A stretch of 51,599 nt of DNA, taken from NCBI RefSeq assembly GCF_001598435.1, contig NZ_BCYY01000030.1, positions 1-51,599 on the forward strand, written 5' to 3'. This DNA is from Sphingomonas pituitosa NBRC 102491 (lineage in GTDB: Bacteria; Pseudomonadota; Alphaproteobacteria; Sphingomonadales; Sphingomonadaceae). Positions 27,944 through 35,326 of the stretch are shown one piece after another (positions within the stretch are counted from its first letter, which is position 1; every line of letters begins with the position of its first letter). Below the pieces are notes generated by a model, which was given only the letters and a program-made list of their open reading frames with translations, was not told the origin of the DNA and ran no database searches. The translations under genes were made by a program, and so were the position numbers.

Positions 27944-29184
27944 GCGTGCGGCTTCAGCGTCCAGACGTGCGTCGCGCCGTACACCGACGAACGGTCGCGC
28001 CGCGTCCAGTCGTCGAGCTTGGCCTGGTCCTCATATTGCCACTGGTTCATCAGCTCGTCGGGGATATGGCCGCGGACCACGTCCGGCACGGCGGCGGTGC
28101 GGTAGAGCACGCGCGCGCCGGGCTTGGCGGTGCGAGTGATCTCGGTCCAGATGCGGGTCAGCTGCTCGTCGGTCATCCAGTCCTGCGCATCGAGCAGGAT
28201 GTAGCGATCGAGCGACTGGGCCGGCATCGATTCGAGATAGTCGGCATAGTTGGTGTGGCGGATCTCGACGCGGTCGGCGCGGTCGCGCACCGCCTCGTAA
28301 TGCTTGCGCTCGAGATAGGGCGGCAGCGGCGCGCCCTCATGCTCGCCATAGCCGCGGCCGAACGCCTGCCAGGCGTAGAAATTGTCCTTCAGGTCGAAAT
28401 CGCAGGCGAGCTTGCGCAGGCGGCTGCGCAGCGCGCCGGTGATGCCTTCCTGGTCGTCCACCTTGAGCAGGTCGTACTGCGCGGGCGGGATGCCGAAGCC
28501 GAACAGGGCGGCCGGCTGGTCGACCATCCAGCGCAGCAGCTTCTTGTCGAAGAACGGCGCGAAGCGCGTCTCGAAGATGTGGCGCTGCTCCTCGATGGTC
28601 TTCGCCGCCAGGATTTCCTTGGGATCGATGCCGTAGCGGTGCCCCAGCCAGTGGACGAAGCCGATCAGCCGGCCGAGCAGACCTTGGCGGTAGAAGCCGG
28701 TCTTGAAGCCGTTGATCCGGCGCACGCCGTTCGGCGCACGGCCTTCCCAATAGGCGCGCGACGTGTCGTCCAGATGCGGGCGCAGATAGGTCTTGTACGC
28801 GTCGATATTCTCCGGCCGGTTGGCGAGGCCGAAGAAACGGTGGAACGCGGCATAGTCGGGCAGGCGCAGCGCCGCCTGCTGCTTGAGCCGGTTGAGCGCG
28901 ATGTGTGCCGGGTTGAGGTCCACCGCGGTGATCTTCGCGGGGTTCGCCGTCAGGTACGAGAAGACGTTGCAGCCGCCCGACGCGATGGTGACGATGTGGC
29001 TGTCCGGCGTGATTTGCAGCGCTTCCATGTCGATCACCGGATCTTCCCAGATCTGGGCATAGACCAGTCCTCGGAAGGCGAAGGTGAAGGCGCGTTCGAG
29101 AATGCCCTCCTTCGAAAGATGCTCATGGCGGTGCACCGCACCCCGAACCGCATCGTTCTTCGGCGACTTGGCGATAGATGGCAT
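27940..29184 (-). CDS. btaA: DUF3419 protein, BtaA-like 3-amino-3-carboxypropyltransferase
   Basis: Protein of 414 residues of the DUF3419/BtaA family. BtaA moves the aminocarboxypropyl group of SAM to diacylglycerol, forming diacylglyceryl-homoserine. A SAM-binding-like loop IVTIASGGCNVFSYL (about residues 64-78) and AVDLNPAHIALN (87-98) are clear, together with the family stretch AFTFAFRGLVYAQIWEDP near the N-terminus. The start at 29184 was picked from that N-terminus; the open frame from 29364 adds improbable residues. It is the first gene of btaA-btaB. Confidence 0.9.
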   Translation of the reverse strand: MPSIAKSPKNDAVRGAVHRHEHLSKEGILERAFTFAFRGLVYAQIWEDPVIDMEALQITPDSHIVTIASGGCNVFSYLTANPAKITAVDLNPAHIALNRLKQQAALRLPDYAAFHRFFGLANRPENIDAYKTYLRPHLDDTSRAYWEGRAPNGVRRINGFKTGFYRQGLLGRLIGFVHWLGHRYGIDPKEILAAKTIEEQRHIFETRFAPFFDKKLLRWMVDQPAALFGFGIPPAQYDLLKVDDQEGITGALRSRLRKLACDFDLKDNFYAWQAFGRGYGEHEGAPLPPYLERKHYEAVRDRADRVEIRHTNYADYLESMPAQSLDRYILLDAQDWMTDEQLTRIWTEITRTAKPGARVLYRTAAVPDVVRGHIPDELMNQWQYEDQAKLDDWTRRDRSSVYGATHVWTLKPHA

Positions 29185-29420
29185 TCGAACGACTCCCGGC
29201 GAACCAGCCCGTCCGACGTCCCGCCGAACAAGCTCCCCACCCCCCTGTGACAAAAGCTTTGCAGCCTTGTGACACTGGCCCCGGGAAATCAATCCTTGAC
29301 CCGGCATGTGGCGGCAGGCCGGCCTCCGGCGCGCCGCCGCCGAGAAAAGGGCGGGACGCCGCAACCTTTCGGGACGCGCATCCGAACCTATATCGACGCC
29401 ATTCCGCAGAGAGGTTCGCC

Positions 29421-29912
29421 ATGCCGATCAATCGCCGCCAGTTCCTTGCCACTGCCGCAGCCACCGGCGCGGCGCTGCCGCTGCTCGCGTGCGGCAATGC
29501 GCCCGCCGCGCCGCTGCCGGATTTTCCGTTCAAGCGGACCGACGCGGAATGGAAGAAGCAGCTGAGCCCGGCTGCCTATAACGTGCTGCGGAACGGCGGC
29601 ACCGAATATCCCTTCACCAGCCCGCTCAACAAGGAGCATCGCTCGGGCGTGTTCGGTTGCGCCGGCTGCGCGCTGCCGCTGTTCGCCTCCGCCACCAAGT
29701 TCGACAGCGGCACCGGCTGGCCGAGCTTCTATGCGCCGCTGGCGAATGCGGTGGTCACGCGCAGCGATCGCAGCCTGGGGATGGAGCGGACCGAAGTACG
29801 TTGCCGCCGCTGCGGCGGGCACCTCGGCCATGTCTTCGACGACGGGCCGAAGCCGACGGGCAAGCGCTACTGCATGAACGGGGTGGCGCTGCGCTTCACG
29901 CCGAGGGCCTGA
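29421..29912 (+). CDS. msrB: Exported methionine sulfoxide reductase MsrB
   Basis: Reduces methionine-R-sulfoxide. Of 163 residues, the first 25 or so form a signal with twin arginines (INRRQFLATAAATG) and a lipobox-like LLAC (Cys24), so it is probably exported by Tat and possibly lipidated. The MsrB domain has zinc ligands in CAGC (80, 83) and CRRC (128, 131), and the catalytic Cys151 in RYCMNGVALRF. Most MsrB proteins are cytoplasmic. It is divergent from btaA across 236 bp and ends 1 bp from the CHAP gene. Confidence 0.93.
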   Translation: MPINRRQFLATAAATGAALPLLACGNAPAAPLPDFPFKRTDAEWKKQLSPAAYNVLRNGGTEYPFTSPLNKEHRSGVFGCAGCALPLFASATKFDSGTGWPSFYAPLANAVVTRSDRSLGMERTEVRCRRCGGHLGHVFDDGPKPTGKRYCMNGVALRFTPRA

Positions 29913-30446
29913 TCAGTTCGACGCGACCTGGGTCAGCGCCGGCAGGCTGAGCGAGGCGATCTGGACATTCGCCCAGTCGTTCGCCGGCGTCGAACCCGGA
30001 TAGATGAAACCGTTGACCGGATAGGCCGATACGCCGAGGCCGCCGGTGCGGCCGTACCACACGCGGACTTCGCTCCAGTCGCCATTGGGCGAAACGTCGA
30101 CGGCGCGGACATCGCGCTCGACGGCGCCGGGGGTCGACCAGTTGGCGTGGGTGAGCAGCACTTCACGGGCGCTGACGACCTGCGACACCATCGCGACATG
30201 GCCCATCGGCATGCGGGCGGTGCGCTGGAACGACATCACCGCACCGACCTTGGGGGTCTCGCCGCGCTGGTACCGGCCGGCGGCCTGGTCCCACCAGGTC
30301 CAGGCGTTGCCGCGAAGCTCGACGCCCGAGGCCTGCCGCGCGAACGTGACGCACTGCCAGAAGGTGCCCTTCGCCTGAGCGGGAACGACAGTCATCAGGG
30401 CGCACGCCGCCATCAGCGCAAAACGCGCTGCGAAACGAGTGAACAT
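29913..30446 (-). CDS. CHAP-domain amidohydrolase, secreted
   Basis: Protein of 177 residues with a Sec signal peptide ending PAQAKG and a CHAP (NlpC/P60-like) domain. The catalytic Cys32 is in WQCVTFARQASG, His83 in MGHVAMVSQV and Asn102 in THANW. CHAP enzymes cleave peptidoglycan stem peptides or amidate-type bonds, so a cell-wall role is likely. Alone on the minus strand, it faces a 416-bp intergenic region. Confidence 0.88.
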   Translation of the reverse strand: MFTRFAARFALMAACALMTVVPAQAKGTFWQCVTFARQASGVELRGNAWTWWDQAAGRYQRGETPKVGAVMSFQRTARMPMGHVAMVSQVVSAREVLLTHANWSTPGAVERDVRAVDVSPNGDWSEVRVWYGRTGGLGVSAYPVNGFIYPGSTPANDWANVQIASLSLPALTQVASN

Positions 30447-30862
30447 CTTTGGACCCCCCGGTCAGGAAAGGAAGTGGTTGAGGGTTGCTAGCCAAACTAT
30501 AGGACGCCCGTACAGCCCTGCGGTTCGCCGATCCGACGAACCGTTGGAATGGGCCGACGAGGCGCGCTGAACCGTTTCTGAACGCCGGGAACCATCCTCG
30601 CGCGCCATTTCGCCCCGCAATGTGCATCCAATTGCCCATGCTGGAAGGGCCGCGCTCCTCTACGGGAAAATACGGCACCAAATCAGACGCCTAAGGAAGA
30701 TCCCTTAGCGTCATCCATTCGTCGCAAACCAATGTTGCGTCGCAGCACATTTTAGGTTCCAATGCTCGTGGGGATACGGAGGGGGTCATTAAGCTCTGCG
30801 TTAACCAGTGCGGAGCATGATCCCATCCCACGGGCCAAAAGGAACCGAGCGGGAGACGTACG
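30447..30862. other. 416-bp divergent intergenic region
   Basis: No convincing gene is visible; frames crossing it have poor codon use. It must contain the promoters of the CHAP gene (minus) and the 183-aa gene (plus). The only structured element I see is the inverted repeat at 30686-30712. The base composition is slightly more AT-rich than the surrounding coding DNA. Confidence 0.6.
30686..30712. promoter_or_regulatory. Inverted repeat in divergent intergenic region
   Basis: GACG, a bulged C, then CTAAGG face CCTTAGCGTC across the 6-nt loop AAGATC. That is ten paired bases with one bulge. It is fairly AT-rich for this genome and lies about midway between two divergent starts, so an operator is more likely than a terminator; no T run follows on either strand. 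Confidence 0.4.
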
Positions 30863-31414
30863 ATGGCTTCACGAGCAAAACCGGCCGAAGGCGCGATGAC
30901 GCTGGCAGAAATGAAGGAATTCGCAGGCTTCGCCGCCGGCACCCAGCGCTATGTGCGCCGGTCGCTCGACGTGGGGCTGGAGCGCGACGATGCCCTGTCG
31001 CGCTGGTCGCGCGACGTCGTCGAGGCCGCCAGCATCCGTGCCCAGGCACGTATCTACGAGCGCCTCAAGGACGTTCGCGCGATGATGCCGAACGACAGCG
31101 ATCTGGGCGGAATCGAACCGTTCATGGCGCCGCTGGTGACGCTTTCGGCGTTCGATCTCGGCCAGGGCCGGCTGACCACCTTCTCCGCCTATCGCTTCCT
31201 CTACGAGCGGCTGCTGGGCGCGGAAGTGCGGCCGTGGCTGCCGGCAGCCTTCTGCTCGGCGTCCGCGCTGCCGCACCTCCATCCGGACCTGCGCCGCAAG
31301 CTGCTTCAGTCGATCAGCGAAGCCGCGGCGACCGCCTCTGGCTGGTCGAACCGCCAGCCGAGCTTCTTCCCGCAATGGGTCGAGAAGATCGACACCAACG
31401 CGCTGCCGAACTGA
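30863..31414 (+). CDS. Conserved-looking hypothetical protein
   Basis: Protein of 183 residues with no motif I can name. It is mostly helical by appearance (MTLAEMKEFAGFAAGTQRY, then RDVVEAASIRAQARIYERL), without signal peptide or TM segment, and codon use fits a real gene. It sits downstream of the 416-bp region and convergent with the extensin-like gene, 6 bp apart. Function unknown. Confidence 0.7.
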   Translation: MASRAKPAEGAMTLAEMKEFAGFAAGTQRYVRRSLDVGLERDDALSRWSRDVVEAASIRAQARIYERLKDVRAMMPNDSDLGGIEPFMAPLVTLSAFDLGQGRLTTFSAYRFLYERLLGAEVRPWLPAAFCSASALPHLHPDLRRKLLQSISEAAATASGWSNRQPSFFPQWVEKIDTNALPN

Positions 31415-31420
31415 GCTTGC

Positions 31421-32152
31421 TCAGCGGCAGGCCCGCCACCCCATCTCGCCGCGTGCAGCCTGGTCGAGATGGAGGTGGTCACGGTGGGCGGCGTTATAGT
31501 CGGGCGACAGTACCGTCGCGAACAGCCGGCACCCGCCGTCGCGCACCGCGCGCAGGAAGGCCGGCTTGTCCCCTTCCCCCTTCCAGTCGTTCAGCACGCT
31601 GATTCGCCGCCCGTCCGCCAGCACGAAGGCGGCAATGTCGACCGCGTTGGCTTTCGCGTGCTCGCTCCAGTCGCCGGTGGTGCGGCCGTACATGCGGCGG
31701 CACGAATAGGTGCCGAAATGCTCGATTCGCACGACGCGCATGCCGAAATGCTTTTGCGCTTCGGGCTGGAGGATATCCCATTCCCACAGCGCCAGCCCCG
31801 CCGCCACCGGGCAAGCCGTGCCGAGCGAGGCGGGACTGAACGCGATCGTCCGCGCGCCGCCCTCGGTGAAGCGCACCCCGTTGGCATAGCCGCATTCCCC
31901 CTGCCGCTGCACCGGCGCGAGTTTCTCGTAGCGCACACCCGCGCGGGTCAGCAGCGCGCGGCACTGGCCGTCGTCCGCCCCCAACCCGGCAAGCTTGCGG
32001 CCGGTGAACGCGCCGATCGGCTGCGACAGGTCGAGCGGGGTCCAGGGCACGTCCTGCGGGCGACTGCGCGTCCACATCAGCAGGAGCAGCGCGCCGCCCG
32101 CGATCAGCGCGAAGACGAACAGCACCCACACCGTCTGCTTCAGCGCCTTCAC
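31421..32152 (-). CDS. Extensin-like C-terminal domain protein, membrane-anchored
   Basis: Protein of 243 residues with one N-terminal TM anchor (about 8-27). The rest is the extensin-like C domain: RRMYGRTTGDWSEHAKANAVDIAAFVL and HRDHLHLDQA. The spaced His...Asp and His-x-x-His-x-His pattern resembles VanY/D-Ala-D-Ala-type zinc carboxypeptidases, but activity is unproven for the family. It overlaps the Nudix gene by 4 nt, so it is coupled to it, and closes a long minus-strand run. Confidence 0.87.
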   Translation of the reverse strand: MKALKQTVWVLFVFALIAGGALLLLMWTRSRPQDVPWTPLDLSQPIGAFTGRKLAGLGADDGQCRALLTRAGVRYEKLAPVQRQGECGYANGVRFTEGGARTIAFSPASLGTACPVAAGLALWEWDILQPEAQKHFGMRVVRIEHFGTYSCRRMYGRTTGDWSEHAKANAVDIAAFVLADGRRISVLNDWKGEGDKPAFLRAVRDGGCRLFATVLSPDYNAAHRDHLHLDQAARGEMGWRACR

Positions 32153-32883
32153 GCGCGCACCGCGCGGTCCATCCGCTCGGCGGTGACGGGGTAGCCGAGC
32201 CCTTCGGGGATGCAGAGCCAGTCGACGCCGCCGCGCGACTCGACAAACGGGGTGATCGGCTCGACCGGGAAGCTACGGGCATGGGCCATCGCCGATTCGA
32301 AACCGTCGAACAGCGCCAGCCGTTCCAGATTGCGGCGGGTGGGGTAGATGACCATCGCCTCGCCCCGGTCGGCCAGGTCGAGCGCCCCCTGCGCGGTGAT
32401 CCAGCACAGCCGGACATTCTCGCTGCCGTCGACCTGCGGCGCAGCGCCCTCAGGCGCGCGGGCGAGGTAGAAGCGGGTGTCGAACACCCGGTGGGGCAGG
32501 CCATGAGGCAGCCAGCGGGCGAACGGCACCAGCGCGTTGAGATCAAGGCCCAGCCCCGACTCGATCAGCAGCTGCGCGAAGGGCCTGCCTGCGTGCAGCT
32601 CACCCCGCATCGCCGCCAGCGTCGCGGCATCGCAGTCGAGCCCCAGCGCAAGCCCCGCCTCTTCGATCGTCTCGCGGATCGCCGCGACTCGGGCGGCGGC
32701 ATCGTCATGGCTGTCGGCGAGCAGATGGTCGCCCGGGTCGATCCGCCCGCCGGGAAACACCAGCGCCCCGCCCGCGAACGCCATCGCCCGCGAGCGCTCG
32801 ACCATCAGCAGCTCCGGCGGCCCGCCGGCCACCTCGCGCATCACGATCACGGTGGCGGCGGGGATGGCTTCGGGGGTCGACAT
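32149..32883 (-). CDS. Nudix hydrolase
   Basis: Protein of 244 residues. The Nudix box is VFPGGRIDPGD followed by a short insert, then AAIRETIEEAGLAL. The insert between the glycine and the REXXEE core is seen in NUDT19-like CoA or nucleotide-sugar pyrophosphatases, so a CoA-type substrate is possible. It begins 30 bp after the SMP-30 gene stop, same strand, and overlaps the extensin-like gene, so it may be the tail of the sugar operon or a separate unit. Confidence 0.88.
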   Translation of the reverse strand: MSTPEAIPAATVIVMREVAGGPPELLMVERSRAMAFAGGALVFPGGRIDPGDHLLADSHDDAAARVAAIRETIEEAGLALGLDCDAATLAAMRGELHAGRPFAQLLIESGLGLDLNALVPFARWLPHGLPHRVFDTRFYLARAPEGAAPQVDGSENVRLCWITAQGALDLADRGEAMVIYPTRRNLERLALFDGFESAMAHARSFPVEPITPFVESRGGVDWLCIPEGLGYPVTAERMDRAVRA

Positions 32884-32913
32884 CGCCCCGGCTCTACGCC
32901 CGGCCTGCGCCGC

Positions 32914-33966
32914 TTACCAGCCGGAGGCGCGCAGGCGCAGGCGGAACACCTCGTCGCTGGAGGTGATGAACAGCGTCTTGCCGTCCTCGCCGAAGCAGCA
33001 GTTCGCCGCCTTCTTGCCGGTGGAGATCAGGCCCAGCCGGCGCCCGTCCGGCGCCACGACATGGATGCCGCCGGGGCCGCTGGCATAGAGATGCCCGCTC
33101 GCCGCCACCTTCATGCCGTCGGCATGGCCCTGGAGCCCCGCCGCGGTACCCGCGCGGTGATCGAGGAAGATCTTGCGGCCCGTCGCCAGCCCATCGTCCC
33201 CCAGACTATACGCCCAGGTGAACGGCGCGGCATCGTCCGAGACCGACACATAGAGCGTCCGCTGGTCCGGCGAGAGGCCGATGCCGTTCGGCCGGGTGAG
33301 CTTCGATTCGATCAGATGCACCGTGCCGTTGGTATCCAGCCGGTACACGCCGTTGAACGGCAGTTCCTTGAGCGGCGAGCTGTCCCCCTCGGTGAAGCCA
33401 TAGGGCGGATCGGTGAAATAGATCGCGCCGTTCTTCGCCTGCACCAGATCGTTGCAGCTGTTGAACCGCTTGCCCTCGTACATGCCTGCAAGGATCGTCT
33501 TTTCCCTGGTCTCCAGATCGACCGCGGCGATCGCCCGCGTGCCGCTGTCCGCCATCAGCAGCTCGCCCTTGCGGCCCTGGATCATGCCGTTCGATCCCGC
33601 CTCGCGCACGCCCTTGGGGATCGGCCCGGCAAGGCCGGAGGGCACCAGGAACGGCTTGGTCTCCTTGCCGTCCCAGCGATAGGCGATGTTCGCCGGCACA
33701 TCGGAAAACAGCAGATAGCTGCGATCGAACGCGCTCGCCCCGCCCGAGGCACCCCCGGTCACCGCGCCGTCGCGGATCCACACCGGCCCTTCGGCCCATT
33801 GGATGCCGCTGGCGATCACCTCGAGCGGCGATTCGACATCGAGCAGCGTGTCGAGTTCGGGATCGAGCCGGGTGATCGTCCCCGGCCCCGCCCCGCGCGC
33901 GATGCCCGGCAGCAGCGGCAATGCGGCGAGGCCGCCCAGCAGGGTGCGGCGGGTGGTGGCGAACAT
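32914..33966 (-). CDS. SMP-30/gluconolactonase-family lactonase, Tat-exported
   Basis: Hydrolyses sugar lactones; here probably glucono-lactone to gluconate. It has 350 residues with a twin-arginine signal (TTRRTLLGGLAALP). The beta-propeller carries metal ligands in WAEGPVWI (Glu59), FNSCNDLVQ, LTRPNGIGLS and HADGMKVAA. The GntP gene is 13 nt upstream. Fourth gene of the GFOR-GH3-GntP-lactonase operon; the lactone made by the GFOR step is its natural substrate. Confidence 0.9.
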   Translation of the reverse strand: MFATTRRTLLGGLAALPLLPGIARGAGPGTITRLDPELDTLLDVESPLEVIASGIQWAEGPVWIRDGAVTGGASGGASAFDRSYLLFSDVPANIAYRWDGKETKPFLVPSGLAGPIPKGVREAGSNGMIQGRKGELLMADSGTRAIAAVDLETREKTILAGMYEGKRFNSCNDLVQAKNGAIYFTDPPYGFTEGDSSPLKELPFNGVYRLDTNGTVHLIESKLTRPNGIGLSPDQRTLYVSVSDDAAPFTWAYSLGDDGLATGRKIFLDHRAGTAAGLQGHADGMKVAASGHLYASGPGGIHVVAPDGRRLGLISTGKKAANCCFGEDGKTLFITSSDEVFRLRLRASGW

Positions 33967-33979
33967 GGTCAGGATCCCC

Positions 33980-35326
33980 TCAGACGAACGGCCATAGCAG
34001 CAACGCCATGGCGAAACTGGTCAGTCCCGCGATGGTGGCACCGATGGTCCAGCTGCGAAAGGTCTGCGCTTCGGTGAGGCCGAGATATTGCTTCACCAGC
34101 CAGAAGCCGGTGTCGTTGACATGGGAGGCGATGGTCGCGCCCGATCCGATCGCGACGGTGACCAGCGCGATCCGGTCCGGCCCCAGCCCGGCCGCCCCGA
34201 TCAGCGGCGCGGCAAGCCCGGCGGCGGTGACCATGGCGACGGTCGCCGAGCCCTGCGCCACCCGCACGAAGGCGGAGAGCAGGAAGGCGAAGACCGGGAT
34301 CGAAACCTGCGCCGCCTCCACCGCCATCGTGATCTGCTTGCCCGCACCCGATTCGATCAGCACTTCCTTGTACGCCGCGCCCGCGCCGATGATCAGCACC
34401 ATCAGCCCGGCGGGCTCCAGCGCGCGCGTGCTGATCTTCGAGAGCGCCTCAAACGGCGCACCCGCCACCAGCCGCAGCCAGGCCATCGCCCCGATCACCG
34501 CGATCACCAGCGCGGTGAAGGGGTGGCCGAGAAACACCAGCGTCGAGCGCGCCAGCCCCGGCACCATCGTCTCGCCCGCGACGGTGCCGATCAGGATCAG
34601 CGCCAGCGGCAGCAGCATCGCGGCGAGCGCGGGGGCGAAGCCCACCGCACCCGTCTGCGGCGCCCCCTCGTCGAGCATCGGCGGCGCGCCGATCGCGCCA
34701 TAGCCGGGCGCACCATGCGCCAGCTTGGCGAACACCGGTCCGGCGAGGATCGCCGAGGGAATGCCGCAGATCAGGCCATAGAGCGCCATGCGGCCATAAT
34801 CGGTGTGCAGCAGCTCGGCGACCGCCACCGGCCCCGGATGCGGCGGCAGCAGCGCGTGCATCGTCATCAGGCCGGCGAGCAGCGGCAGCGCGAAATAGGT
34901 GACGCGTCGCTCCGCCCGCACCGCCAGCGTGGTGAGCAAGGGCGCCAGGATGATGAAGGCGACGTCGAAGAACAGCGGCACGCCGACGACGATGCCGATC
35001 GCGGTGAGCGCCCAGGGGACGCGCTTTTCGCCGAACAGGTCGAGCAGCCGCCGTGCGATCGCCTGCACGCCGCCCGATGCCTCCAGCATCCCGCCCAGTA
35101 CCGCGCCAAGCCCGATCACCACCGCGACGAAGCCGAGCGCCTCGCCGGTGCCCTTGCGGATCGCGGCGATCACCGCCAGCGGATCGTTGCCGAAGACGAG
35201 GCCGGTCGCCAGCGCCACCAGCAGCAGCGCGACGAAGGGCTGGAGCTTGAGGCGGAGCACCAGCAGGATCACCGCCGCGATGCTGCCGGCGACGATCGCC
35301 AGCGTGTGCCAGGGCTCGCCCATCAT
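33980..35326 (-). CDS. GntP-family gluconate permease
   Basis: Gluconate:proton symporter family member of 448 residues with about 12 TM segments. Typical GntP motifs are FVAVVIGLGAVLGGMLEASGG, GVPLFFDVAFIILAPLL, HALLPPHPGP and SGATIASHVNDTGFWLVKQY. The ATG at 35326 overlaps the GH3 stop (ATGATG). It imports gluconate or a related sugar acid. Its location with a periplasmic glucose-oxidising enzyme and a lactonase supports gluconate as substrate. Confidence 0.93.
   Translation of the reverse strand: MMGEPWHTLAIVAGSIAAVILLVLRLKLQPFVALLLVALATGLVFGNDPLAVIAAIRKGTGEALGFVAVVIGLGAVLGGMLEASGGVQAIARRLLDLFGEKRVPWALTAIGIVVGVPLFFDVAFIILAPLLTTLAVRAERRVTYFALPLLAGLMTMHALLPPHPGPVAVAELLHTDYGRMALYGLICGIPSAILAGPVFAKLAHGAPGYGAIGAPPMLDEGAPQTGAVGFAPALAAMLLPLALILIGTVAGETMVPGLARSTLVFLGHPFTALVIAVIGAMAWLRLVAGAPFEALSKISTRALEPAGLMVLIIGAGAAYKEVLIESGAGKQITMAVEAAQVSIPVFAFLLSAFVRVAQGSATVAMVTAAGLAAPLIGAAGLGPDRIALVTVAIGSGATIASHVNDTGFWLVKQYLGLTEAQTFRSWTIGATIAGLTSFAMALLLWPFV

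Noticed and set aside
30808..31602. Longer frame overlapping the 183-aa gene
   Set aside because: Arg/Pro-rich shadow; the frame at 30863 has typical protein composition and codon bias.
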